Part shown: positions 46,016 through 54,262 of the stretch, one piece after another
Position numbering within the stretch: the stretch's first letter is position 1
Layout of the letters: each line of letters opens with the position of its first letter
NCBI GenBank assembly: GCA_947495295.1
Contig: CANLYJ010000003.1
Location: forward strand, 186,001 to 250,000
DNA length: 64,000 nucleotides
Reading direction: 5' to 3'
Source of the DNA: an uncultured Paracoccaceae bacterium
Lineage (GTDB): Bacteria > Pseudomonadota > Alphaproteobacteria > Rhodobacterales > Rhodobacteraceae
The notes under the pieces: generated by a model
Database searches by the model: none
What the model saw: only the letters and a program-made list of their open reading frames with translations
What the model was told of the DNA's origin: nothing
Made by a program: the position numbers and the translations under genes

Positions 46016-47260
46016 TTAATGCGCAACCCCGGCTGCAACGCTTTCGTCGATGAATTTGCCATCCCGGAACCGGAACATGCTGAATTCATCGGTCAGCGGC
46101 GATTGGCCCTTGGCCATCAGTTCGGCCATGGCCCAACCCGACCCGGGGATCGCCTTGAAACCACCCGTGCCCCAGCCAGAATTGACAAAAACGCCATCCA
46201 CGGGAGTTTTCGACAGAATTGGGGATCGGTCGCCGGTCACATCCACAATGCCTCCCCATTGGCGCAGCATTTTCAGCCGCGACAACATCGGGAAGGTTTC
46301 GACCAGGGCACGTACCGTTTCCTCGACATGATGGAAGGATCCGCGTTGGGTATAGTTGTTATAGCCATCCGTACCGCCGCCGATCACCATCTCGCCCTTA
46401 TCAGACTGGGACAGGTAACCGTGCACGGTATTCGCCATCACAACCACATCCATACAAGGCTTGATTGGTTCTGACACCAGCGCCTGCAAGGCCACGCTTT
46501 CAATCGGCAGCCGGAAACCGGCCATCTGCGCCAAAACACCGGAATGCCCAGCGACAACCATGCCCAGCTTATCGCAATCAATCGGGCCTTGGGATGTATC
46601 TACGCCCACAACCTTGCCCGCCTCCTGGCGGACGCCGGTGACCTCGCATTTCTGGATGATATCCATGCCCATATCCGAACAGGCACGGGCATAACCCCAG
46701 GCAACCGCATCATGGCGGGCCGTGCCGCCACGCGCCTGCCACAAACCGCCAAGGACGGGATAGCGCGGGCCGTCGATATTCATGATCGGGCACAGTTCCT
46801 TCACGCGCGCAGGTCCGATCCATTCGGTCGCCACCCCTTGCAACGCGTTTGCGTGGGCCGTCCGCTGATAGCCGCGAATTTCATGTTGTGTCTGGGCCAG
46901 CATGATCACGCCGCGCGGGCTGAACATCACGTTGTAGTTCAGATCCTGGCTGAGCGTCTCATAAAGGCTGCGGGACTTTTCATAGATCGCGGCCGACGGA
47001 TCCTGCAGATAGTTGGAGCGGATAATGGTCGTGTTACGCCCGGTATTGCCACCGCCCAACCAGCCCTTTTCCAGAACCGCCACATTGGTGATCCCGAAAT
47101 TCCTGCCAAGATAATAGGCAGTGGCAAGACCATGCCCACCGGCCCCCACAATGATCACATCATATTTCTTTTTCGGCGCACGCTTGGCCCAGGCCCGCTG
47201 CCAGCCTGTGTGATGGCGCATCGCCTCACGGGCAACGGCAAAGGCAGAATAACGTTTCAT
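46016..47260 (-). CDS. soxB: Sarcosine oxidase beta subunit
   Basis: The 414-residue flavoprotein subunit holds the sarcosine-oxidising site. It has a dinucleotide-binding motif IVGAGGHGLATAYYL (residues ~36-50), HGYLSQSDKGEMVIGG, and the end motif NSGWGTGGFKAIPGSGWAMAEL. Covalent FMN normally attaches at a conserved His here. ATG 47260 gives the family start MKRYSAFAVAREA. It is the first sox gene and is divergent from ccmI. Confidence 0.95.
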   Translation of the reverse strand: MKRYSAFAVAREAMRHHTGWQRAWAKRAPKKKYDVIIVGAGGHGLATAYYLGRNFGITNVAVLEKGWLGGGNTGRNTTIIRSNYLQDPSAAIYEKSRSLYETLSQDLNYNVMFSPRGVIMLAQTQHEIRGYQRTAHANALQGVATEWIGPARVKELCPIMNIDGPRYPVLGGLWQARGGTARHDAVAWGYARACSDMGMDIIQKCEVTGVRQEAGKVVGVDTSQGPIDCDKLGMVVAGHSGVLAQMAGFRLPIESVALQALVSEPIKPCMDVVVMANTVHGYLSQSDKGEMVIGGGTDGYNNYTQRGSFHHVEETVRALVETFPMLSRLKMLRQWGGIVDVTGDRSPILSKTPVDGVFVNSGWGTGGFKAIPGSGWAMAELMAKGQSPLTDEFSMFRFRDGKFIDESVAAGVAH

Positions 47261-47454
47261 ACGCGAATCCTTAATGGCATTAAGCGGGCTGACCATGTTT
47301 TGGACGCCTCAGCGCGAAAAAAGGATACTGCCAACGGCGTCTGCGCTTCTGTTTACGACATGTTGAACATGGGTGAAAAGACCAAGACGTCGCAGGGGCT
47401 TTCATCCGCCGGATTGCATCGTTATGTCCCCAAGGCAAATATGACGGATTTATC

Positions 47455-48651
47455 ATGGTTTTCTGGCTTGTCTGCCTTGTCCTGACCCTTGTTGTGGCGG
47501 CCCTTGTGGTCGCACCACTTTTACGCGCACCCACCGTGGCTGCGGAAAATCCTGACGTCGCAATCTATCGCGCACAGCTGGCCGAGATTGACCGCGATGT
47601 CGCGCGGTCTGTTCTGGCCGCGGACGAGGCGGAACGGGCAAAAACCGAGGTGGCGCGCCGTCTACTGGCCGCACATAAATCCACCACGCCAGTTGGTAAC
47701 AAAACACGACCAGCACTTGCGATATCGCTGTTGACGGTGGGGCTTGTCGGTCTGTTGAGTTTCGGTGTCTATTGGCAACTTGGGGCACCCGGCTATGGCG
47801 ACCTGCCGCTCGAATCCCGGCTTGCTGCCAGCGCCGAAATGCGCGCGACCCGCCCCGGTCAGGCCGCATTGGAAGCCGCCACACCGACGCAGGACCCGGT
47901 TGACGTTCCAGCCGACTATCTGGAAGCCATAACGCAGTTGCGCGTCATCGCCCCGACCCGACCCGATGATCTGGAGGCATGGGAACTGCTCGCCTTTCAC
48001 GAAACTGAATTGCGCAACTTTGCCGCCGCCGCCGCCGCCCAGCAAAACGTGGTGCGGATCAAGGGCGATGATGCAGATATCAACGATTTGCGCATCCAAC
48101 TTGATCTGATGGTGGTGGCGACCGGTGGCTTCATCTCGCCCGAGGCCGAAGAACTTGCGCGCGAGATCCTGGAGCGTGATGAAAGAAACCTCGCCGCCCG
48201 CTATTACCTTGGCGCGATGTATGACCAGACCGACCGCCCTGATCTGGCCTTCCGGCTGTGGCGCGACGTGGTTGAAAATGGCGATGCCAGTCAGTTTCAC
48301 GTCGCAAATGCCCGCGCGCTGATTTCCGATGCTGCATTTCGTGCCGGTCTGGAATACGCCCTGCCCGAAGCGCGGGGGCCATCCTTTGACGATATGCAAG
48401 CCGCGTCGGACATGTCACCGCAAGACCGACAAGCCATGATTGGCGGCATGGTTGCGGGGCTGGCTGAACGCCTGGCAACCGAAGGCGGGCCAGCGCAGGA
48501 CTGGGCACGTCTGATCCGCGCCTATGGCGTGCTGGGCAATCAAGAGGCGGCACGGACGGTGTGGGAAGAAGCCCAGCAAGTCTTTGTCAGCAGCATGCGC
48601 GGGATGGAGATCCTGACCAATGCGGCACGCGATGCCGGTGTGCTGGAATGA
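47455..48651 (+). CDS. ccmI: Cytochrome c maturation protein CcmI
   Basis: A 398-residue apocytochrome-chaperoning subunit of the haem ligation complex. It has an N-terminal helix ([21 protein letters not shown]), a leucine-zipper-like cytoplasmic loop ([29 protein letters not shown], a CcmI signature) and a second helix (~85-105). A periplasmic TPR domain follows ([30 protein letters not shown]). It is unlinked from the ccmABCDG block at 13-16 kb. It overlaps ruvX by four bases. Confidence 0.92.
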   Translation: MVFWLVCLVLTLVVAALVVAPLLRAPTVAAENPDVAIYRAQLAEIDRDVARSVLAADEAERAKTEVARRLLAAHKSTTPVGNKTRPALAISLLTVGLVGLLSFGVYWQLGAPGYGDLPLESRLAASAEMRATRPGQAALEAATPTQDPVDVPADYLEAITQLRVIAPTRPDDLEAWELLAFHETELRNFAAAAAAQQNVVRIKGDDADINDLRIQLDLMVVATGGFISPEAEELAREILERDERNLAARYYLGAMYDQTDRPDLAFRLWRDVVENGDASQFHVANARALISDAAFRAGLEYALPEARGPSFDDMQAASDMSPQDRQAMIGGMVAGLAERLATEGGPAQDWARLIRAYGVLGNQEAARTVWEEAQQVFVSSMRGMEILTNAARDAGVLE

Positions 48652-49124
48652 TCTGCGACACGGCAGAGGACTTTGCCGCAACCCTGCCCCCGCTTGGTGC
48701 AATCGCCGGGCTTGATCTGGGAACCAAAACCATCGGAGTGGCGGTGTCAGATAGCATGCGGACCATCGCCACCCCGGTCGAAACGATCAAGCGGCGAAAA
48801 TTCGGGCTGGACGCGGCGGCTCTGTTGGAACTGACCAGCACACGTCTGGTCAACGGGATCGTTCTTGGGCTGCCAATGAATATGGACGGGTCCGAAGGGC
48901 CGCGCTGTCAGGCGACCCGTGCTTTTGCCCGCAATCTGGAAAAACTGACCCCTCTGCCAATCACGTTCTGGGACGAGCGTTTATCCACCGTCGCCGCCGA
49001 ACGTGTGCTGTTAGCGGCAGATACGTCACGAAAACGTCGCGCAGAGGTCATTGATCATGTCGCGGCAGGGTATATCTTGCAGGGTATGCTGGATCGTCTG
49101 GCGCATCTGAAAGGCCAAATGTGA
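48648..49124 (+). CDS. ruvX: Putative pre-16S rRNA nuclease / Holliday junction resolvase-like protein RuvX (YqgF)
   Basis: A 158-residue RNase H-fold protein with [17 protein letters not shown] (catalytic Asp), [36 protein letters not shown] and a final conserved [14 protein letters not shown]. YqgF proteins process the 5' end of 16S rRNA; Holliday junction resolution was the earlier proposal. ATG 48648 overlaps the ccmI stop; the 3' end overlaps the next start (GTGA). Confidence 0.93.
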   Translation: MICDTAEDFAATLPPLGAIAGLDLGTKTIGVAVSDSMRTIATPVETIKRRKFGLDAAALLELTSTRLVNGIVLGLPMNMDGSEGPRCQATRAFARNLEKLTPLPITFWDERLSTVAAERVLLAADTSRKRRAEVIDHVAAGYILQGMLDRLAHLKGQM

Positions 49125-49363
49125 CCAAATCCGAGAACACCAATCATATCTGGTCGCGAGCCGAGATCGAAAGCCCCTGCGTCAAGGTCTGCGTGATCCA
49201 TCCCGAAAGCAGGCTTTGCACAGGTTGTTTGCGCACGATTGACGAAATCGGGGCTTGGTCGCGGATGACACCAGAGGCGCGGCAAACTGTGATGGCCGAA
49301 CTGCCGTCACGATCCGGCAAAGTCACAAAACGCCGCGGTGGACGGGCCGGCCGACAGAAGTAG
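49121..49363 (+). CDS. DUF1289 family small protein
   Basis: The 80-residue protein has the DUF1289 pattern [29 protein letters not shown], with four Cys that probably bind a metal, and a basic tail ([14 protein letters not shown]). Function unknown. GTG start overlaps the ruvX stop. Its TAG stop is at the edge of the hairpin repeat at 49363-49391. Confidence 0.9.
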   Translation: MTKSENTNHIWSRAEIESPCVKVCVIHPESRLCTGCLRTIDEIGAWSRMTPEARQTVMAELPSRSGKVTKRRGGRAGRQK

Positions 49364-49391
49364 CACGTAAGATGGGTTTCAACCCATCCTA
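49363..49391 (-). repeat. 29-bp hairpin repeat, copy 2 (supplies stop codon of ABC ATPase gene)
   Basis: Read leftward: TAG (stop of the ABC ATPase), GATGGGTT, GA, AACCCATC, TTACGTGC. It is 27/29 identical to the copy at 1774-1802, and the palindrome is at 49371-49388. It lies exactly between two convergent genes, sharing one base with the DUF1289 stop. Confidence 0.75.
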
Positions 49392-50459
49392 ACGCTTAGG
49401 AAAGACAAAACAGCGATCCCGCCGGATCATGATCCACAGCGCAGTGCCGGGCTGCGGCAAAAAAACCGATGGCACGACAGCCCGCAAGATCGCCCCGTCA
49501 TAATCCATCCGAAATTCAACAAGACTGGACGCGCCCATGAAACGGGCGCGCTCGACCACGCCGCGCGCGGCGGTGCCATCCTGCGGGGTCGGGTTGGGGC
49601 CGCGCCCCTGTCGGTCAAAATCGATCTTCAGGTGCTGGGGACGAATGACGATATCAACCTCAGTGCCGTCAGGCACGCCGGGGGCCAGGAACTGGCCAAA
49701 AGGCGTATCCGTCAGCGCACCTTGAACTTTACCCCGGATCACATTGATATCACTAAAAAATGCAGCCGCACGAATATCAACGGGTGCATTATAGATGTTA
49801 TAGGGGGCACCTTGTTGCACAACCCGGCCATCGCGCATCAGCGCAATCTCATCGGCCATCCGCATCGCCTCGCCCGGCTCATGCGTCACCAGCAAAACGG
49901 CTGTGCCTTCCGCCTTGAGGATATCCAGTGTCTCGTCCCGGATATCATCACGCAAACGATCATCAAGGCCCGAAAACGGCTCATCCATCAGCATGATGCG
50001 GGGTTTGGGGGCCAGTGCGCGCGCGAGTGCCACGCGCTGCTGCTCGCCCCCTGACAGCTGATGCGGATAGTCATCAATGTAACGCAACATGCCGACCTTC
50101 TTCAAAAGGGCCTGCACCTGCGTGGCGCTCTCGCGACCTTTCAGCCCGAAGCCGACATTCTGGCCGACGGTCAGATGCGGAAAAAGGGCGAAATCCTGAA
50201 ACATAAGCCCAATCGAACGGCCTTCGGGAGGCACGCGATAAACGGTATCGCAGACAAGTGTCCCATCAACATGGATCGTCCCGCTATCCTGCATTTCAAC
50301 CCCGGCAACCAGCCGTAGGGTCGTGGACTTGCCACATCCCGAAGGTCCCAGCAGGCAGGTCACCTGCCCGGGGTTCACTGACAGGCTGATATCATCGACA
50401 ACACGACGGGCGCCAAATGTCTTGACGATATCTTTAATCTCAAGGCGGGGGGGCTGCAT
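49389..50459 (-). CDS. ABC transporter ATPase, FbpC (ferric iron)-like, without permease partner
   Basis: The 356-residue ATPase has Walker A GPSGCGKST at residues 38-46, signature QLSGGEQQRVALARAL, Walker B IMLMDEPFSGLD, and a C-terminal TOBE regulatory domain (~235-356, VDIVIRPQHLKIDF). The RSIGLMFQDFALFPHLTVGQNV region resembles FbpC and PotA-type ATPases. No permease or binding-protein gene is adjacent, so its partners must be elsewhere. A palindrome at 50490-50508 sits 31 bp before the start. The stop codon belongs to the 29-bp repeat. Confidence 0.85.
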   Translation of the reverse strand: MQPPRLEIKDIVKTFGARRVVDDISLSVNPGQVTCLLGPSGCGKSTTLRLVAGVEMQDSGTIHVDGTLVCDTVYRVPPEGRSIGLMFQDFALFPHLTVGQNVGFGLKGRESATQVQALLKKVGMLRYIDDYPHQLSGGEQQRVALARALAPKPRIMLMDEPFSGLDDRLRDDIRDETLDILKAEGTAVLLVTHEPGEAMRMADEIALMRDGRVVQQGAPYNIYNAPVDIRAAAFFSDINVIRGKVQGALTDTPFGQFLAPGVPDGTEVDIVIRPQHLKIDFDRQGRGPNPTPQDGTAARGVVERARFMGASSLVEFRMDYDGAILRAVVPSVFLPQPGTALWIMIRRDRCFVFPKR

Positions 50460-50489
50460 TTACCGGGGACCGATCCCTGACTGAAACAA

Positions 50490-50508
50490 TTAGGTATAGC
50501 GCACCTAA
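50490..50508. promoter_or_regulatory. Palindrome before FbpC-like ATPase gene, possible metal-responsive operator
   Basis: TTAGGT-ATAGCGC-ACCTAA is a perfect 6-bp inverted repeat over 19 bp, 31 bp upstream of the ATPase start. Size and position suit a dimeric repressor such as an iron regulator of the Fur/RirA/IscR kind; which one is not determinable here. Confidence 0.45.
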
Positions 50509-50532
50509 CAACTGAGCGCAGCGGGGGCAAGG

Positions 50533-51651
50533 TCAGCCCAGATCAAAAGGCACCGTTCCCCTGATCTGGCCGTTGATCTGCACATGAAGCTGATGGGCAC
50601 CGGGATAAAGCGCAAAAGTGGTCGCGTTATCCTTGAAGTGATGCTTCTTGGCCAACGTCACGGGCTTCCCCGCCTTGGCATCCAAGACTTTCCATTTAAA
50701 CACTTTTGGGGCGTTTGATCCGTTCGCTTTGACAAAATCAATCACGTAGTCAACGATCAGCGGCGTGTCCTGCCTGGTGGTGAAATGCAGGGTGATCTCG
50801 GCCGTGCCCCCGCGGGCAATGGGGTCCGGCGTGATGCCAAGATGCGACACCGTGACGGGCGCATCACCACGGTAGCCCAGATGCGTCATGGCCCCCGGAT
50901 GTCCAGCTTTGATCAAACCACGCAAAGCGTGGCGGCGCATCCAATCCAGTTCCTTGGCACCCTGCCCGCCATCTTGCCGCCAGCTTTGCAACCTGTCGAT
51001 CACGGCGTCTGGATCGGCCTTGGTAATATCGTTCAGATGATTGGCCACGGACCGGGTGACAAAACGGGTCGGATCAGCCTGCAGACGGTCCAGCAAAGGC
51101 AATGTATCCGCAGATGTCAGCCCAATTTTCTGGCCCCATGGCAAGCGTGGCCGGGTGCCTTCGCTGACCAATCTGCGCACATGATAATGATCGTGGGTGA
51201 CCCAGCCGCGCAGCCGTTCCAGCGTGGCGTCGGGCCAGCGGTTCAGAAACGGGCGTACCGAGTATTCCATCGAGAACCGCTGCGTGATTGCCTCCAGCAG
51301 GTCAAAACTGCGGTCAAGATGCGCCTCAAGCCCATTGTTTTCAACGAAAACGCCCAATGGGGCGTAAATGAAATGGCCGAAATCATCGTCCGACAGCGCA
51401 GGGTCAAGCGGCGGCGGCAAAGCGGCCAGTATCGCATCACCCGCCGCATCAAAATCCCGTGGCAGATACTGGGCCAGCACATCGGCAATCAGGCTGATCC
51501 GGGCCTTCAAGGCCAGCGGCCCCATCTGATCCAGAACATCCGCCACAAAAGGTGCCGCTTTGAAAATGCCGGCATCCTCAAAATGCGCACCCAGACGCCC
51601 CACCGTCACAGGATTGAACAGATCATCTTTCAGACTGAATGCTTCGGCCAT
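50533..51651 (-). CDS. AlkC-like DNA alkylation repair protein
   Basis: A 372-residue all-helical HEAT-repeat protein (MAEAFSLKDDLFNPVTVGRL, LERLRGWVTHDHYHVRRLVSEGTRPRLPWG), with a C-terminal Ig-like domain (~265-372, ITLHFTTRQDTPLIVDYVIDFVK). AlkC/AlkD family glycosylases remove 3-methyladenine and 7-methylguanine; the HVRRLVSEGTRPRLPW stretch is a family hallmark, and the Ig-like tail is known from AlkC. ATG 51651 shares one base with the SDR stop (TGATG). Confidence 0.85.
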   Translation of the reverse strand: MAEAFSLKDDLFNPVTVGRLGAHFEDAGIFKAAPFVADVLDQMGPLALKARISLIADVLAQYLPRDFDAAGDAILAALPPPLDPALSDDDFGHFIYAPLGVFVENNGLEAHLDRSFDLLEAITQRFSMEYSVRPFLNRWPDATLERLRGWVTHDHYHVRRLVSEGTRPRLPWGQKIGLTSADTLPLLDRLQADPTRFVTRSVANHLNDITKADPDAVIDRLQSWRQDGGQGAKELDWMRRHALRGLIKAGHPGAMTHLGYRGDAPVTVSHLGITPDPIARGGTAEITLHFTTRQDTPLIVDYVIDFVKANGSNAPKVFKWKVLDAKAGKPVTLAKKHHFKDNATTFALYPGAHQLHVQINGQIRGTVPFDLG

Positions 51652-52430
51652 CAGAACGTCGCATTGGTGGCGCCACCATCGAGCAAGATGTTCTGACCCA
51701 CGATAAAACCTGCATGCTGCGAACATAAAAACGCGCACATGGCCCCGAATTCCTGCGGCGTGCCATAGCGGCGGGCCGGGATCGTCGCCTCGCGCTGTGC
51801 CTGTGCGGTCGCCATATCAATGCCCTGCGCCTTGGCCACGCCGCTATCCAGACTGGTGGCGCGATCAGTGGCATGGATGCCCGGCAACAGGTTGTTGATG
51901 ATCACACCGTTCGGGGCGACCTGACGGGCAGTGCCCGCAACATAACCGGTCAACCCTGTGCGCGCGGCATTGGACAGGCCCAGTTGCGGGATCGGCGATT
52001 TGACCGAAACCGATGTGATATTGACCACCCTGCCCCAGCCGCGATCCATCATGGCAGGCATCAGCGCTTTCATCAGTGCAATCGGGGCCAGCATATTGGC
52101 GTCCAGCGCCCGAATGAAATCATCCCGATCCCAATCAGACCACATGCCCGGCGGCGGCCCACCTGCATTATTGACCAAGATATCGGCATCACCTGCCGCT
52201 GCCAGCAGGCGTGCGCGTCCGTCCTCGGTGGCGACATCTGCGGCAACAGTGGCCACATCAACACCGTAAACCTTGCGAATATGGGCGGCCGTGTCTTCCA
52301 GCGCATCGGCCCCGCGTGCGTTCAGAACCAGATCGCAACCCGCCTCGGCCAGTGCTTCCGCACACCCACGGCCCAGTCCTTTTGAAGAAGCGCAAACAAC
52401 CGCACGTTTGCCTTTGATGCCAAGATCCAT
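51651..52430 (-). CDS. Short-chain dehydrogenase/reductase
   Basis: A 259-residue classical SDR: an N-terminal cofactor-binding segment SSKGLGRGCAEALAEAG, NNAGG, and NITSVSVKSPIPQLGLSNAARTGLTG. The catalytic Tyr-x-x-x-Lys is replaced: the region reads LGLSNAARTG, with Asn-Ala-Ala-Arg where YxxxK is expected. This substitution is typical of a 3-oxoacyl-ACP reductase-like SDR group with NAAR motifs, so activity may be altered. It is coupled to the AlkC-like gene. Start ATG 52430 (AGGAAG ten bases upstream). Confidence 0.85.
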   Translation of the reverse strand: MDLGIKGKRAVVCASSKGLGRGCAEALAEAGCDLVLNARGADALEDTAAHIRKVYGVDVATVAADVATEDGRARLLAAAGDADILVNNAGGPPPGMWSDWDRDDFIRALDANMLAPIALMKALMPAMMDRGWGRVVNITSVSVKSPIPQLGLSNAARTGLTGYVAGTARQVAPNGVIINNLLPGIHATDRATSLDSGVAKAQGIDMATAQAQREATIPARRYGTPQEFGAMCAFLCSQHAGFIVGQNILLDGGATNATF

Positions 52431-52560
52431 GGTCACATCTTCCTATCAGTTTGGTCACAATTTGGACGAACAATCCCGTTATGCCGCAGCAAAGCAGGTT
52501 CCGCCACGGTGAAATTTGCGCCTGATGTTAACTTTGGTTTTGTGGTTTTAGGGTACTAGC

Positions 52561-53505
52561 ATGTTGATGGCGTTGGATTATCAAACATTTACAGGGTTCT
52601 GTGGCACACAGTTGCGTGTGACCGACGGTTTGGCGATGGGCGACCCGTTGGGTTGCCTGGATGATCTGGTGCTGGATGATGTCTATCAGCTGCACCATGA
52701 TTGCCAATCGACGACAATTCACGCTGTTGCTGACCTCCTCAGACTGGCTGCCTGTCGGACCGCACTGACACAAGAGGCCTTGCTCACTTTCATGATGCCA
52801 ACCGGACATCGCCAACAGGCGATCCTGCTATCGGCACCTGATCAAACGATCATTCTGCCTTTGGGACATATGTCTCCTTCTACGCCATACCGGTTGATTT
52901 CATGTGATGTTGCAGGGGCAAAACGGGGGTTTGACCGGGCGCGCAGCGCCACATTCACACGTGGGACCTTCATCAGAATGGCAGACGGTTCTGAACGGCC
53001 GATTGAACAGCTTCGCGCGGGTGACAAGGTACAAACCGTTGGTCACCGCACGCAGATCATTTCTGGTGTTGCCGATCATACGCATTGTCTATCCGCCCAG
53101 ACGGCCGCTGTTCGGATCACCGCTGAAACTTATGGTAACCATAGCGATGTTGTTCTGCGGCCTGAACAACCCTTTTTCGTCCCATCTGGTCCAGTCAATA
53201 TGACGACCATCGCGCGCGATAACGTAGACGGCGGCGATGTATCTCTCATGACCTCGGGTACCATTGCACTCGTCCAACTTTTTTTCGATACCCCATGTGT
53301 ATTTTATGCCAACGGGTTGGCTGTTGAATCGCATATTGCACAGCTAACGATGGACGCGGCCAGACCCGCTGGCAAATCGTCCGAACTGGCCAGCATGCTG
53401 CAAATGCCAGCATCAGGCGGCTTGGCTGCTGCAAACAGGCAACCGAATGTTGCGGAACGCGCCAAGGGTATGGCTGCGCGAAATATCAGCGCCTCGTCCA
53501 GATAG
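52561..53505 (+). CDS. Hint (hedgehog/intein)-domain protein with substituted nucleophile
   Basis: A 314-residue protein. Residues ~1-125 are an uncharacterised N-terminal region. The Hint domain starts at ~131 as TFTRGTFIRMADGSERPIEQLRAGD, where related Rhodobacteraceae proteins usually read CFTPGT: Thr131 replaces the Cys nucleophile. The later motif is VLRPEQPFFV where an SPxHR-type motif is expected, so a His is also missing. VFYANGLAVES near the end resembles the family's VYNLEV-type closing motif. Autoprocessing is therefore doubtful. Cellular role unknown; no secretion signal is obvious. Confidence 0.72.
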   Translation: MLMALDYQTFTGFCGTQLRVTDGLAMGDPLGCLDDLVLDDVYQLHHDCQSTTIHAVADLLRLAACRTALTQEALLTFMMPTGHRQQAILLSAPDQTIILPLGHMSPSTPYRLISCDVAGAKRGFDRARSATFTRGTFIRMADGSERPIEQLRAGDKVQTVGHRTQIISGVADHTHCLSAQTAAVRITAETYGNHSDVVLRPEQPFFVPSGPVNMTTIARDNVDGGDVSLMTSGTIALVQLFFDTPCVFYANGLAVESHIAQLTMDAARPAGKSSELASMLQMPASGGLAAANRQPNVAERAKGMAARNISASSR

Positions 53506-53518
53506 GTATCAGCCCGGA

Positions 53519-54151
53519 TCATTCATCGGGGATAACATCACCCTCCCCGATCAGCGTCACGACCCCATCGCTCAAAACACCATTCGCGACGATCTGTGCC
53601 TCCAGTTCTAATCCAGCAATCGCGCCTGCCGCAGCCCCCAGAAACTCACCCTCCATTGTTCCGGCCATCACATATGCCTGGCCCGGCGCGGAAAGCGTCC
53701 CTGCATAGTCAAGTGACCATGCGTTGGCGGCTGTGCCACCGATATCGCCATCCTCAATGACCAACCGTCCATCAAAATTGCGGAAATCACCATTCAGGTC
53801 GGTGCCGATGAAACGACCCATCTCTCCACTGACCTCATTTAGATCAAAATCCATCACCACCGTTGCGTCGCCAACAATCAATGCGGTTTCGGGCATCGTC
53901 TCGATCAGGATGCTGGCAGACCCATCATAAGTGGCGCGACCGTTGATAGGCATCTGCGCATCATCTGTGATCGGCATACCCATAACGCCTGCCCCCGGTT
54001 CACCCAGCACGCGCAGACGTTGTGTTTCATAGATATCGATACGTGACAGGCGCGGGTCGATCCCACCGCCGCCGCCATCGCTGCCGCCACCACTACCGCC
54101 CCCGCCGCATCCGGCCGCCATCGCTACAGCACCAAGCACCCATATCCGCAT
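53519..54151 (-). CDS. Lipoprotein with Gly-rich linker and beta-rich domain
   Basis: The 210-residue precursor has the lipobox VAMAAGC (Cys15), then a Gly/Ser run (GGGGSGGGSDGGGGG), then a beta-rich body (ATYDGSASILIE, EVSGEMGRFIG, AYVMAGTMEGEFLGAAAGAIAG). The GxxxGxFxGxxAxxxAG end pattern resembles the small transferrin-binding-protein-like beta-barrel of Rhodobacteraceae lipoproteins. A second, similar lipoprotein lies at 56567-57217 on the other side of prfC. Function unknown. Confidence 0.7.
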   Translation of the reverse strand: MRIWVLGAVAMAAGCGGGGSGGGSDGGGGGIDPRLSRIDIYETQRLRVLGEPGAGVMGMPITDDAQMPINGRATYDGSASILIETMPETALIVGDATVVMDFDLNEVSGEMGRFIGTDLNGDFRNFDGRLVIEDGDIGGTAANAWSLDYAGTLSAPGQAYVMAGTMEGEFLGAAAGAIAGLELEAQIVANGVLSDGVVTLIGEGDVIPDE

Positions 54152-54262
54152 CGTAAAACCCCATTGATCCGCTTGCTGCCGAGGCTAACAGACAAAGCCC
54201 AAGGTTCAGTTAAACCGCACCCGCGCATTGCCCTTTCAGCGCTGACAGCCTAAAGGGGCGTC

